This document shows positions 45,286-56,060 of a stretch of DNA of 64,000 bases, piece after piece. The notes under the pieces are model-generated. The model was not told where the DNA came from. It made no database searches and was given only the letters and a program-made list of their open reading frames with translations. Origin of the DNA: Takakia lepidozioides (taxonomy: Eukaryota; Streptophyta; Takakiopsida; Takakiales; Takakiaceae); assembly GCA_030704615.1 (NCBI GenBank), contig CM060733.1:14136001-14200000 (forward strand), given 5' to 3'. Position 1 is the first letter of the stretch, and every line of letters starts with the position of its first letter. The translations under genes and the position numbers were made by a program.

Positions 45286-46967
45286 ATGATTTTACATCGT
45301 TTGGTTAGAAGGTCTTCTGATGGGGCTTTGCACGTTCGCAGATCTATCTACTCTTCTGCAACAATGGCGCATAGGGGAGGAGGCGTCGGTCAGGATAACT
45401 TCCCTTACGCGGAGGAGGTAAACAAACCGCTGCAGCGTCCCAACATGGACATTTCTTGTATTTTTCTGAGATAGAATACTAGAAACCAGTTCGTAGTAAT
45501 CCAGGGACTCTGGTTGCTGTTATATTGATCAGCAGTGCTGATCGAAACATTCAAAAAACTTGCGCTAGATTAACACTTAACTCTGGACCAGATCAAGAAG
45601 GAGATGGAGCAGATCAAGACCGCTAGAGTGGGTGATGTGAGTGCCTCGTTGGCGCGCATTCCGCAAGCAAGCGCTGAGATCGACGACGCCCTCAACAAGT
45701 GCATTGCGTGCGTTCAAGGCCCACTATCTCTTGATTTCTTGCGTTGTCCCTGTCCCGTCCCTATATATGCAGGTGGCTGTTGGAAGACGAGTTTTATGTT
45801 GAACTCGTCCACTGATGACATTTGACTCGTCTTGCAGATATCACGCCAATAGCGCAGCACTTTTTGCTGCGGCATCGGCTTTCTTCAGCCATGACAATGT
45901 AGCGCTTCCCGGGGTGGCCTTGTACTGCAAGGTAATTAGTTCAGCCTACTGATTTGGCAAAGCGTAAGTGTTATCATTTTAGATAGACCTCAAAATCTCA
46001 CCTTAACAGTGGCGATGTTGTTACCAACAGATCAAATCCCAAATCGAAATCAACGATAGCTGGAGGGTCGTGGACTTTCTCGCCAAACGCGGCGCGAGGG
46101 TGGAAATTGGGTCTGTTGCTCAGATCTCTTCCGACCGCTTCTCACAGAAGGACCAGTCTGATGTGCTGTACGCATTCAGCGAGATGCTGGCAGTAAACAA
46201 GGTACGTTAGCAACTTGTATGAAGGCTTGTATGAAGTTATTTGACGCTATTTTAGTCAACAATTATGCATAAGACATTGATATAGGTTCTCTCTGTTGAT
46301 ATTGGCTGGTTCGTGATTGTTCACAGGTGGGGTACAAGAAGGCCAATGATCTTTTTCAGCGGGCGGGGAAGGCAAACGATGCACGTGCTGAGGTCTTCCT
46401 TTCAGGTTGCGTCCAGAATGAGGTGAGTTTGTGCTGCCGATTCATCGAATAGTTCTCTTGCTTTCTGATGCCGCTTATCGACGATAAATTTGAGGGGGCG
46501 GTAGAGTTCGGTGTAGAAAGATGCAAATTTTTGATAATTTACAATTGCAGGGTGAGAAAGTCCGCTGTGCATCACACCACGTGGCACATCTGAAAAGTGT
46601 GGAGGGGGACAAGCACGCTATGAAGGAGTTTGACCGTAACTTACCCTTCGACATCGAAGAGTTGGCCTGCGCAGCTGGCATAGAAGCCTCCATACCAGCA
46701 AGGTACGTACTATCTCATTCGGCTAATGTATAAGTCATGCACATATTGCTACAAGATTAAGTTCATCACTTTGTTGCTTGAGATTCTAAACGAACTCGTG
46801 GAGAGTTGGATCTTATCATTGAATGAAAATGGTGATTGAGCAGATTGCAGATGAGAACCGAGCTTCGGGCTTGGATCTGGCAGAACAAGCAGCTGGTCGA
46901 GGGAAGCGAACGCGAGGATCCTGCTAATTCACTGCTCCGTCGCAGGGTGTTCAACAAGGTGGTCTAG
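45286..46967 (+). CDS. Ferritin-like protein B, ferroxidase ligands altered
   Basis: Seven coding exons: 45286-45417, 45592-45707, 45838-45931, 46031-46201, 46327-46422, 46551-46702 and 46844-46967. All are GT-AG and all in phase, giving 294 residues. Exon 1 starts 'MILHRLVRRSSDGALHVRRS' then IYSSATMAHRG, basic and serine-rich without acids until the mature part, like an organelle transit peptide. The ferritin fold signature follows: YHANSAALFAAASAFFSHDN, VALPGVALYCK, LAKRGARVEIGS and DVLYAFSEMLAVNK. In the helix-B EExxH position only the second Glu is kept and His reads Asp. The helix-A, -C and -D ligands are changed as in copy A. The extra C-terminal exon ends LLRRRVFNKVV. Conserved frames, splice sites and stop in two copies argue for function other than iron oxidation. 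Confidence 0.8.
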
Positions 46968-49900
46968 ATTTTGATGTAGCAGACCGCTGAATCCTGCGCG
47001 GGATAGCATCACTGCTCCCTCCTAGGATTGTCAGCGAGGTGGCCTAGACTTTAGTTTAGACTGTTGAAACCTGCATGCGCAGGACAGAGATGAGGGGTCT
47101 AGATTTTGTTGTAGACGTTGAGAGGGTAAATAGAGACACGATCAAGTGCTTCCTCGCGGATCTAACATCTAGATTTGAAAATTCTAGATGTCGAGGTTTT
47201 TCAAGCAAGCTCTGAAGAGCAAAGCAAGGTATCGATCGGCGTGCCTTGTTCATAGCCTTAGTGCACGTGGTTTTGGGTTGGAGGCAGGTCAAGAATTACT
47301 CTTCAAAGTGACTGGAATTGCTTACTGCAGTGAGCTGTACATAAAAACATCGTTTTTACGAATGGTCTGTCGTCTGTTTACGATCTCCTGTTCAACTATC
47401 TTTTTCAAGTATTCAACTGTTGCTGGAATTGAACAGGTTGGAGTTTGAAAGTGTATGCGCGATACACAAGAATTATCACCTCAGAAGTGACATTCACATC
47501 TGAAAATGCTGAATCATAGTTTGTGTAACAAGAATCACGCTCAAAAGGCTGTAGAGAGTCTTATTTCATGGAAAGATCATATTGGGCACTGAAGACAGTG
47601 GGATCGGTGCATTTACACTTCGTATAGTAATCTTTTCTAATCTTTCCCATGTTAGCTTTGACGGGGAAGTTAAGAGCTCTTTCTACTGGCCTTCTGTCAA
47701 TTGTTAAATTAGAGTTCCCTTGGCGATATTCCCCTTCTCAAGGTGAGAGTTCGTATAACGATGCTATACTTCTGCCACTCCCTAAGGTTATGAAGCTTCT
47801 GTGGAAGCCATTGACACCTGCGGAATCCTTAAGGCGATATTATCATATAATGCGTCACTGGCTTCCCTTGCCCTATAGATCCAAGTATTTTGCGCAACCA
47901 TGGCATTCTGCAAGTAATCTTTTCAAGGAATTGCTTGCATTTCAGCTACTTTTGGGGTTTGTATTCACCAAAACTCGAGAGGTAGCTAGCATTGTCATGG
48001 GTTGTGGCACTTATTATGCAGCCTGTTTTTTATTAAAGAGGGTTTTCTCTAGCCCCCTAGTTCACATTCTGTAGTGGTTCCCATGGTTATATTATGAAGT
48101 TTTGGCACATTTTCAGATAGACACTCATAAACGCTTGGCTATATGTCCCAAATCCTAGAAACTTGTAATATATGGCTCAGGTGAAATAACTGTGTTGCAT
48201 GGAGGATTGATTGCAGCGAGATTGCAGCTTACGGTCTACACTAGATAGTCTTTGGCTCTAGTGCTTCTGCCCGTCTCAAAACTTGATGGCTGGTATTTTC
48301 CTGGCCTGTTATGTTTTGTGATTACTGAAGACACCCAATTGATAGAGTAGCCTCAAATGTTGGGTCTTGATAAGTGCCGCAAATGTCATTTAGTGAGCTG
48401 CATACTATCATACTAGTGCAAAGATCAGTTGCTAAAAGCTATAGGCCCGTATTTTGAGTCCATTTTACCTGCTCAAGTTGGCGGTGGCTTTTGTGTCACA
48501 AGGGAATGGGTCAACTGACTAAAATATCTGCATGGATTTCTAGATTACTCACTAGAGCAGATCCACTTGATGTTGAGCAATAATCTTTTTTATCAGCAGG
48601 TCATTGGTACGACGTACGGTAGTTCATAAGTACCGAAGATACTAATTAAGAATTAGACGCATTGGGCTTTGCGAAGCTGGTTAGAACTATGTATATTGGT
48701 GCAGTAACCTGCAGAAGGTGGGTGGATTGTAATGGGCAACGAGCTGGGAGATTTTTTTCTACCAGTGGCGCGTTTAGACCGAGTTTAGACCTTGCTGGCC
48801 CCTACTAACTTGGAGAATTCTACATTGGCTGTAATGTCCAAAGCGGTTCATGAGGACTATTAACCTTTTTGGGCTCTGAAGCAATCGAGTGACATACCCG
48901 TCGGAGAGCAAGACATGTTTGTAGTAGCTCTAAGATCTTGCATGACATTCTCTGCGTCAGATTGCCATAGAGCTATCCTTCGTTCCAGGTGCTGATCAGA
49001 ACTACTGCCCTTATCAGAAGTGTACCATAGATGTGCTCTTATTTCTGAAGGGTCTGTGTCATTACCACTAATTTGAATACTAATAAATAGCAACTCTGAT
49101 CTGATTGACTTTAGTATGAACAGGATTACTTCTGTAGCCTAGAGCATCGATCACACGAGGAGTACTCTTAGAAGAGATGCTCTTACACTTTGATACCATT
49201 GAAGTTTATGTCACCACTTGTGAAAAGCCATGAGGTTGATCAAAGCATACACCCACTTGGACGTGGGGGCCAATAAACAGACCTCTGGACAGATCACATC
49301 ATGAGCGTCCATCGCCCTCCAATAACAATGTTGAGAGAGAGAAGACTCCGGCCGAGGCCATAGTAACTAAGAGCTACTTCACCTTGCGGCTACTTCCCCC
49401 TTCGGCAGCCCCCTTCGGCGGGTGGGCCCTATAACAAAAAGATGTCCAAGGGGACACTAGGTGACCTCTAAGAATAGAGGGCCCTAGGTACCCACGGGTA
49501 TCCTGGGACCAGCCACGCCTTCGGAGTACAAGGATAAGCGGGGCATATTGTTTTTGACGTTTTTTTGAATCGTTTGGATATCCGATCATGGCAAAATGTG
49601 AATTCAATGAAATGGATGGTGAGTTGTGGGGGATGGTGAGGTGGGGGGGGGGGTTAAAGTGTTGATAGGTAGACCTTGTATGTCCGGGGCAAAGTCACAA
49701 TTTATGTGAACCCCTTTGGACTTCACCTTGGCACCATCGGTTGGTTGTACTTATCTACGGCCAACTCAAAGCTATGGTGGAGTCTAACGAACGAACTAAC
49801 CCAGTTTAGCAAGGACAACATTAAGAAGTCCTCGTTGCACAAAATAATGCAGCACTGCTCGTCGAGAATACTTTGCATGGGCTACGTATTCTACCACAGA

Positions 49901-51326
49901 AGCCTAGGTCTGGGCCTTCACTGCTGGGGGGTGTCGGATCCCAGACCTAGTAAAAGTGTGAAATTAGTTGTGAGATAGATCACGTAATCTGACATTCAAG
50001 TAGGCACTAATCAATTGTCACAATTGTGCCCGTTATGCAGCATTATTTATATTTGTAAATGAGGGCCTCGTGAAATTGTAGGGCCATTGCTCAATCTTGA
50101 GCAGGTTTTTGTCATATACAATAGCAAATGTGTAACCGCAGATCACTATGAACTGAGACGCACGAGGTTTGGCACATGATGTATATTATGCCCAGTCTGT
50201 CATGATTCCAAGCACTGGTGCTGATCATTCCCTGATCAAGATGAAAATATTGACTTCAGATGTCTAGTCAGCTACTTGAGGATATGTCAGACGTAAGCTT
50301 TGGAATCTTCAGGAGCTGTACCGAACAAAAACGCACCTCTTGCTTTTTGGTTAGCTTGCTCCTCAGTTGGTCGGGCCTACCAGCATAAGGTTTTAAACAA
50401 GGAGCTTGTGTTATTGTCCCTGTTATGACTAAAGGGAATGTATCTATTATTCCCTGTTGAAGATATGGGTATAAATGGGAAAAATATTTTTCCTATTTAA
50501 CATTGGGAAAATTATAAAAACGAAATCTTGATGGATTTTTATTATAAAGGGAACTTGTCAATTTTCCCTTCATATAGATGAGAATTGGTCTATGGGCCTT
50601 ATGTGAAGCCAAACTTATACTAATAATACCCCTCCTCATTAGCGACAGCTATTTTAGGGCTATATTCAGGTAAAGCAAGAATGCAAGGAATGGGAACCTG
50701 TTGTAGAGGACTTTGGATGCTCCCTAGGGATGATGCCAAACCACATCACAAGGACTCCTGTTGCATTCATCCACACTACACAAAGTTGAACACTCCAAAA
50801 CACACACCCCCAGAGTTTTGAACCCCAGATTTAAGTAGCGAACCTAATCATGCTAAGCATGTTAGCCAGATGGCAGTTTCTCTCTGTTCACCCATATTTC
50901 CAGCCAAGTCCTCATGACAGATAAGCTGCCATCACCTTAATCAAGCTATGTAGCTGTTAACATAAGACAAGTTTATTAACTATTTAAAGGTCTATCCAAC
51001 TATAACAATCGACCTCGTCCTAACGGTAACCTGGGTTATCTATTAAGGGGAATAAAGACATATGAGGAATATTGGATCTCTATCTCGTCTATATTTTAAA
51101 CAATTAAAAATGTAGTTTTTATAGTAAAACAGAACCATCAATTGATTGGATATACTTTTATTTTAAAGTTAATAACATTATTTAATTTAAAAATATACAT
51201 GAAATATAGTTTTGTTAAGATTTATTGTACTTTTATTTTAAAATTAGTAAAGTTTTTAAATATAAAAATCCATATGAAATATATTTTTATTAATATTTGT
51301 TGTATTTTTATTTAAAATTTAGAATA
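46968..51326. other. 4.4 kb gene-poor region
   Basis: 46968-47110 repeats degenerate pieces of ferritin-like exon 7 and its 3' flank. A 141-codon plus-strand frame at 47649-48074 (for example 'PLPKVMKLLWKPLTPAESLR') resembles nothing I recognise and may be chance. A tRNA-like block lies at about 50818-50885. From 51100 to 51326 the DNA is very AT-rich with two copies of a ~70-bp unit. No convincing gene is seen. Confidence 0.5.
50815..50890 (-). repeat. tRNA-derived SINE-like block
   Basis: On the minus strand, TCTGGCTAACATGCTTAGCA resembles an A-box region and GGGGTTCAAAACTCTGGGGG a B-box and T-arm. The layout matches the blocks in the X copies (18035-18110 and 51735-51810), suggesting one SINE family. 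Confidence 0.45.
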
Positions 51327-51734
51327 TAAGAGATATTAAACCATGTAAGAATGTTTGGTAAAAAAACAAAAACAAAACCAAAAACAAAACTTTTGTTGAA
51401 GCATACTTTTACTTATGGTGTCAACCCTTAAAGACTACTGCTTTTCATTTGGAAGATAAACAGCTTTTAATGGCCGTAACCATAATAAGTAATAACGTGG
51501 GATGGTTAAGTAACGGTTGTTCAAGTACCTTTTTTTTTCCCAACAAAACGTAGCCCACGCTACCTAAATCGAGCGAAAATACCGTTAAATTGTATGCCTG
51601 CATTATGTTCTTACATTGTTCCTGTTGTTTTTCACATAAAATCTATTTTCGATCAAGATGAATATTGTTCTTAGAGGTCGTCATAGTGTGCGGAGCAACG
51701 CGAAGCCCTAGTGAAAAATAATGCAAAACAAGGC

Positions 51735-51810
51735 TCTGACAAGTTCTTGTTGGTAAGCATGTGTATTGAGTACCTATGGGTCTCGGGTTCAAACCCTTGT
51801 AAGCTGTCTC
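51735..51810 (+). repeat. tRNA-like SINE segment of right X copy
   Basis: The plus strand reads a tRNA-like block with GGTAAGCATGTGTATTGAGT and the B-box CGGGTTCAAACCCTTG. It pairs with 18035-18110 in the left copy. Confidence 0.5.
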
Positions 51811-52609
51811 TCTCTACCTTAGGGCTGGGCTCTGCCCCTTTTTGTTTTCGTGGCCCCTTGAGGAATTGATTTTGCCCCTCGAGCTTTAGTTGTTGGGGCT
51901 GATGTTTCCTCGGAAACAAAAAACGGGATAAAAACGAACAACAATTTTATGAAATTTCATCTCTTTTCGATATACGTTTCTGACTCGGTCACCTTCCAAT
52001 CGGACATCAGAAAAAAGACGTAAAGGCCTGATGACATATTCTATTGGTCCGTCCCGCGTGGACAGATTCCACATATTTGCCAGATTACGAAATTCTACCC
52101 AGATAAGTGTCTCCCATCCAAGAGTGATTGACAGATAAATACCAGTATTGGGATGGTATATGGATAAGTACACAATATCAGCATGGATATCAATCACTGT
52201 TGAGCAGGTAAGTTGACGGATAAAAAACCAGAATTTATCCTACTCTTACACCGGGTACTATTTTCTTGGCGGGTAAATAGAATCCGGATAATGGGCTAGG
52301 GTTGGCAACTTGACATGGATCGTCATTATTTTTGTTGCAAGCTCTTTCATATTCTTGCACATTGGGTCGCCTTCAAGAAAAATTGATTGTCCTCCTCACT
52401 ACAGCTAGCTATCTCCGATTGTGTTGTCGTCCTCTTCTTATGTTTGTTGAGCTTTTTGTTTGTAAGATGTTTAGAAGTTACTTGCCATTCAGACTGTCAT
52501 CGAGTTATTTCTTAAGAAAACTTGATTTTTTTCTCGTATGACGTATGGATGTGTGAAATGTGAAACTAAGCGCAATGAAGGAAGTCAAGTGGTTTAGTTA
52601 CAGATAGTG

Positions 52610-54960
52610 TAAATAGAAATGGAAGTTATGGAGTCGAGCGCAAATGAGACCAACCCTGTCCAACTACTTGAGATTGATAGTAGTTCTCATGTTGAAGCTA
52701 ACCCTCATAATGTTTCCTAGATCCAATGTATATCATCAAGCAATGGATTTAGTCAACAAGCACAAACGGATTGGCAACAAAACAACTTGTACTCTTGCAT
52801 AAGCAAGTATGTGGACTCCATATGGATGAAAATTGATGTCATGGACATTCTTCGCTACTCAAAACGACGAGCACATTGCTCTCGATTGAGCATAGGTTCT
52901 TTGATGTCTTTTGTGTTTTCTTGCCTATTATGGTCGTGAGGTTTTGACTAACAAGACTAAGGTAAGGAATTGCAATGAAAAAGTACACTGAAAAAGAGCA
53001 TGCAAAGATGATCAGTAGGTACACTTTTGAACTTGACACTATTTCACGCATAAACCCCGCATCTCATGAATTTAGTGATAGACAGTTGCACAAAAACGCA
53101 CTAAGGTTGCACCAGATATTATTTCTCAATTTCTCAAAAATCAAGTGTCTTACAAAAAACATAAACACCAAAAAACATTTCTCAAGGATTTAATATTGCT
53201 CATTGTCAAAAATACTGCCATCTGAGTACTATAACAAGCTTGTGGCTTATGAGGTTTGGAGTACTTGAGGCGGACACCTTTACATTGGTAATCATTTTTT
53301 TTACTACAAATTAGGAATTAAGACATATACATGTCGGATTATTCGAGGCCAATGACACCACCAGTGCAGGCCTAACCACTTCAACTTCGTGCACTCTTTG
53401 ACATGTTCGACCTCACAAAAAAAATTATTTGCTATGTGAAGGAATATGACATAAGTTTGGGAACCATGACTATTTGGGGTGAAAATGGTCATCGTATGTG
53501 AAGCACTAGCCGATTTTATTTTTTATTTTTATTTTATTTTTTCGTTGAAGGTGTTTGTTTTGGGCACGCACTAAGCAAAGCATATCAATATTCTACGAAT
53601 ATTAATGAAAAAATTGGAGAAGTATATTACATTTTTATACGCAGATATGATATAGTCTTTTTTCACGTGACACAAATTTAGTCTAACCCTATGAAAACTC
53701 GTTTTGCTTATAAAGTCATCATATTTCAGCAGGTACTGTTAGGTTATTTTATTGTGTTACAATTGTCAAACAGTCGCATTACAAAATCGTGATCCATTTT
53801 CTGAGATGTGGGTTGCGGCTGAAGTCATATCCTCCAGATTGTCGTACCAGTTGTTACAATATGTGTTTCCAATAAATGTAGTGCGTATTGGTTACTTAGC
53901 AACGCATTGGCTATGACCATCGGTTTATGAATATAATTTGAGAGTGAAAAGAAAGAATTTGAGATTAAAGTCGAAGTGGCACCCCACCTAGATCTGTCAA
54001 CCAAACTTGTTCTTTTAAGAGTTAGAATGCAAGAGCAAATTCTTCACATACAGATTATATATACATTTGCAAGCCCCTCAAAAACGTTTTTTAGGGACCA
54101 GAAGAAGTTCAAGGGAATTCTATATTTGTATATGTCACTGTTTGATGTGGAAGAGATGAAGGCTTGTTATAGGAATTCAATCGAAGCTTTCAGTGTAGTT
54201 GTTACCAAAACAGAAATGAAGGATTGGTTTTTCGCTGGCGGAAGAGTGCCCAGGACAGTCTTGAGATTGAGACCTGCCTATGGCTTTTACTTGGACTATT
54301 GGAAACAGTCTGCAGTGAACACCATGAATCAGTCGATGTCTACAGAAGAGATAAATATAGCTTGTGCAGCAATTGCATTTGATACGTTTGTTGGCGGGAG
54401 TGATGTTGTGTTTCACTGGCATGTGGATGAGACAAATGTGCCCAAGGAGCAAATGACACTTAGTCCCGAAAATCAAATCTGCGCAAATATACTCGTCGAG
54501 ATGTGCGCTTTGCGTCCGACTGGATCATAGGCCGATTTGCAATGCGTCTATCGTTGAAGAAAGCTATCGGTTTGATGTCGTATATTATTATAGAGTTTTT
54601 GGGACACACAGATTCTGCCGGGATGTGCGGCTATTAATTCAAAACTCTTACCAATACAATAATTAGCAATGGGGGTTGTTTCTCGTACAAGGTGTTGGAG
54701 AGTGACCGACGTCAATTTGATCGAAACCTTCCAGTAGCAACAGATATCGAGGTGTTTGGTAGCAAAGAGGATGTCTGCTAGAGCGATAAAAACAACATGA
54801 CTGTTTATTGTAAACATACATCAGCTAATGAAGTGACCTTGGACTCATTGAGCAGTCCATACTTCCAAATGGCTTGTGGCGCTAACCATGGCATTAAGAA
54901 AGAAGGCCTAAAGCAGTTCATTGAAGCATTTCGGTTAAAATGACACACGACGGAATGAAT
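52610..54960 (+). pseudogene. Element X gene Y, right copy, 5' and central part
   Basis: Blocks match the left copy in order. The N-terminus reads 'MEVMESSANETNPVQLLEID' (about 52620), then 'EMWVAAEVISSRLSYQLLQY' and 'YEYNLRVKRKNLRLK' (53800-53970). After a region with no left counterpart come 'ENQICANILVEMCALRPT' (about 54470), 'GLMSYIIIEFLGH' and 'KEGLKQFIEAFRLK'. A frame of 184 codons is open at 53976-54530. Several stops are shared between both copies (for example S-TAG-I near 52720) and may mark introns instead of damage. No domain is recognised. Confidence 0.5.
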
Positions 54961-55399
54961 ATGAAAACATAACTTCGAATCAATGGATACTTCCAAACCA
55001 TTAACCCTTAAGCGCCCAGTGCCCAATGTTGACTTTTTGAAAAAAAATGGACCCCAGCTCAGAAAAATGAGAATATCTCAGCGAAATTTTTTTTTTTGGG
55101 AAAATTGACCAAATATTATGCTCATACCTACCCCTTCCAGACACCCGTAAATTTGCAGGCCAATCAGGCGAAAATCCGAGAAACGCCACCGTTGAGTGTG
55201 GGGCCCATTTTTTGGGCCCCTCCCAAAACAATAAGGGAAATTGGAGGAATTTGCAATTTTCACTGATGGGATGAAATCTGCAGGATCTCATCCTGCTTAC
55301 AGGTGTTGTCCAGCACATTGGCATTCTGATGAGCCATAGAATGCAAAAAATGGATTCATATTTTCTGATTTACACCTGGTCAAAGTAAGGGGGGTCAAA

Positions 55400-55590
55400 A
55401 TGTGTGAGTGGGAATTGAACCCAGTGGCCTGCCCCAACTGGCAGCTCACACAAAGAAAGACCAACATGTGGCCAACACTAGCATCAAATCAGACTCAGAA
55501 AAACTAGAGATGAACCCACATTTACACGCCGAATTGTGTGAGTGGGAGTTGAACCCACTAACTTGCCCCAATTGGCAACTCACACATGAA
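55400..55590 (-). repeat. Two tRNA-like repeats in the PB2 3' region
   Basis: Direct copies at about 55402-55452 and 55535-55585 read, on the minus strand, GTGTGAGTTGCCAATTGGGG and GTGGGTTCAACTCCCAC. The second part forms a perfect T-arm-like stem-loop with a B-box. They may be tRNA-derived fragments and lie in the 3' untranslated part of PB2. Confidence 0.5.
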
Positions 55591-56060
55591 CACAAGGGGG
55601 GAGACTCCTCCCCAGGGAGGGAAGGAGTCTCCACCCTTATGCGCACCCCCGCTTGACTGGGGGACTACCACATAATTATACTAGACACAAAGAAAATGGA
55701 CTCAGTCCTAATTGAAACACAAAATTGTTGCAGCAAAGACCTCGGAGCTACATGAACACTAAGGCAAAAAGCTGGAGTAGCAAACAAATCATTCAGATCA
55801 GGACTCAGTGAACCCCAATACTGCACAACCTCTCCTTGGACTGTCAAGCGACTCTCTACGGCTGGATCCTCAGTACAAACGTTTCATGGCTACCAACAAC
55901 AAACCAACCCCCAAACACACCACTGCTTAGAAAAAGACAGAACACCACTACATAGAAAAAGTGTCGTAAGGAGGATACCCCCTCTTTGGCATCAAAGGTC
56001 TCCACATCAGTGCAGTAAGAAATCAACCATATCAATTACTGAACATAGAAGTATCTATAA

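Noticed and set aside
47649-48074. 141-codon open frame as a real gene
   Set aside because: No family resemblance, no second copy and no splice or promoter support. Listed only in passing.
49374-49607. GC-rich stretch with paired CCTTCGG motifs as a structural RNA
   Set aside because: Short complementary pieces exist, but no fold of a known RNA class could be drawn.
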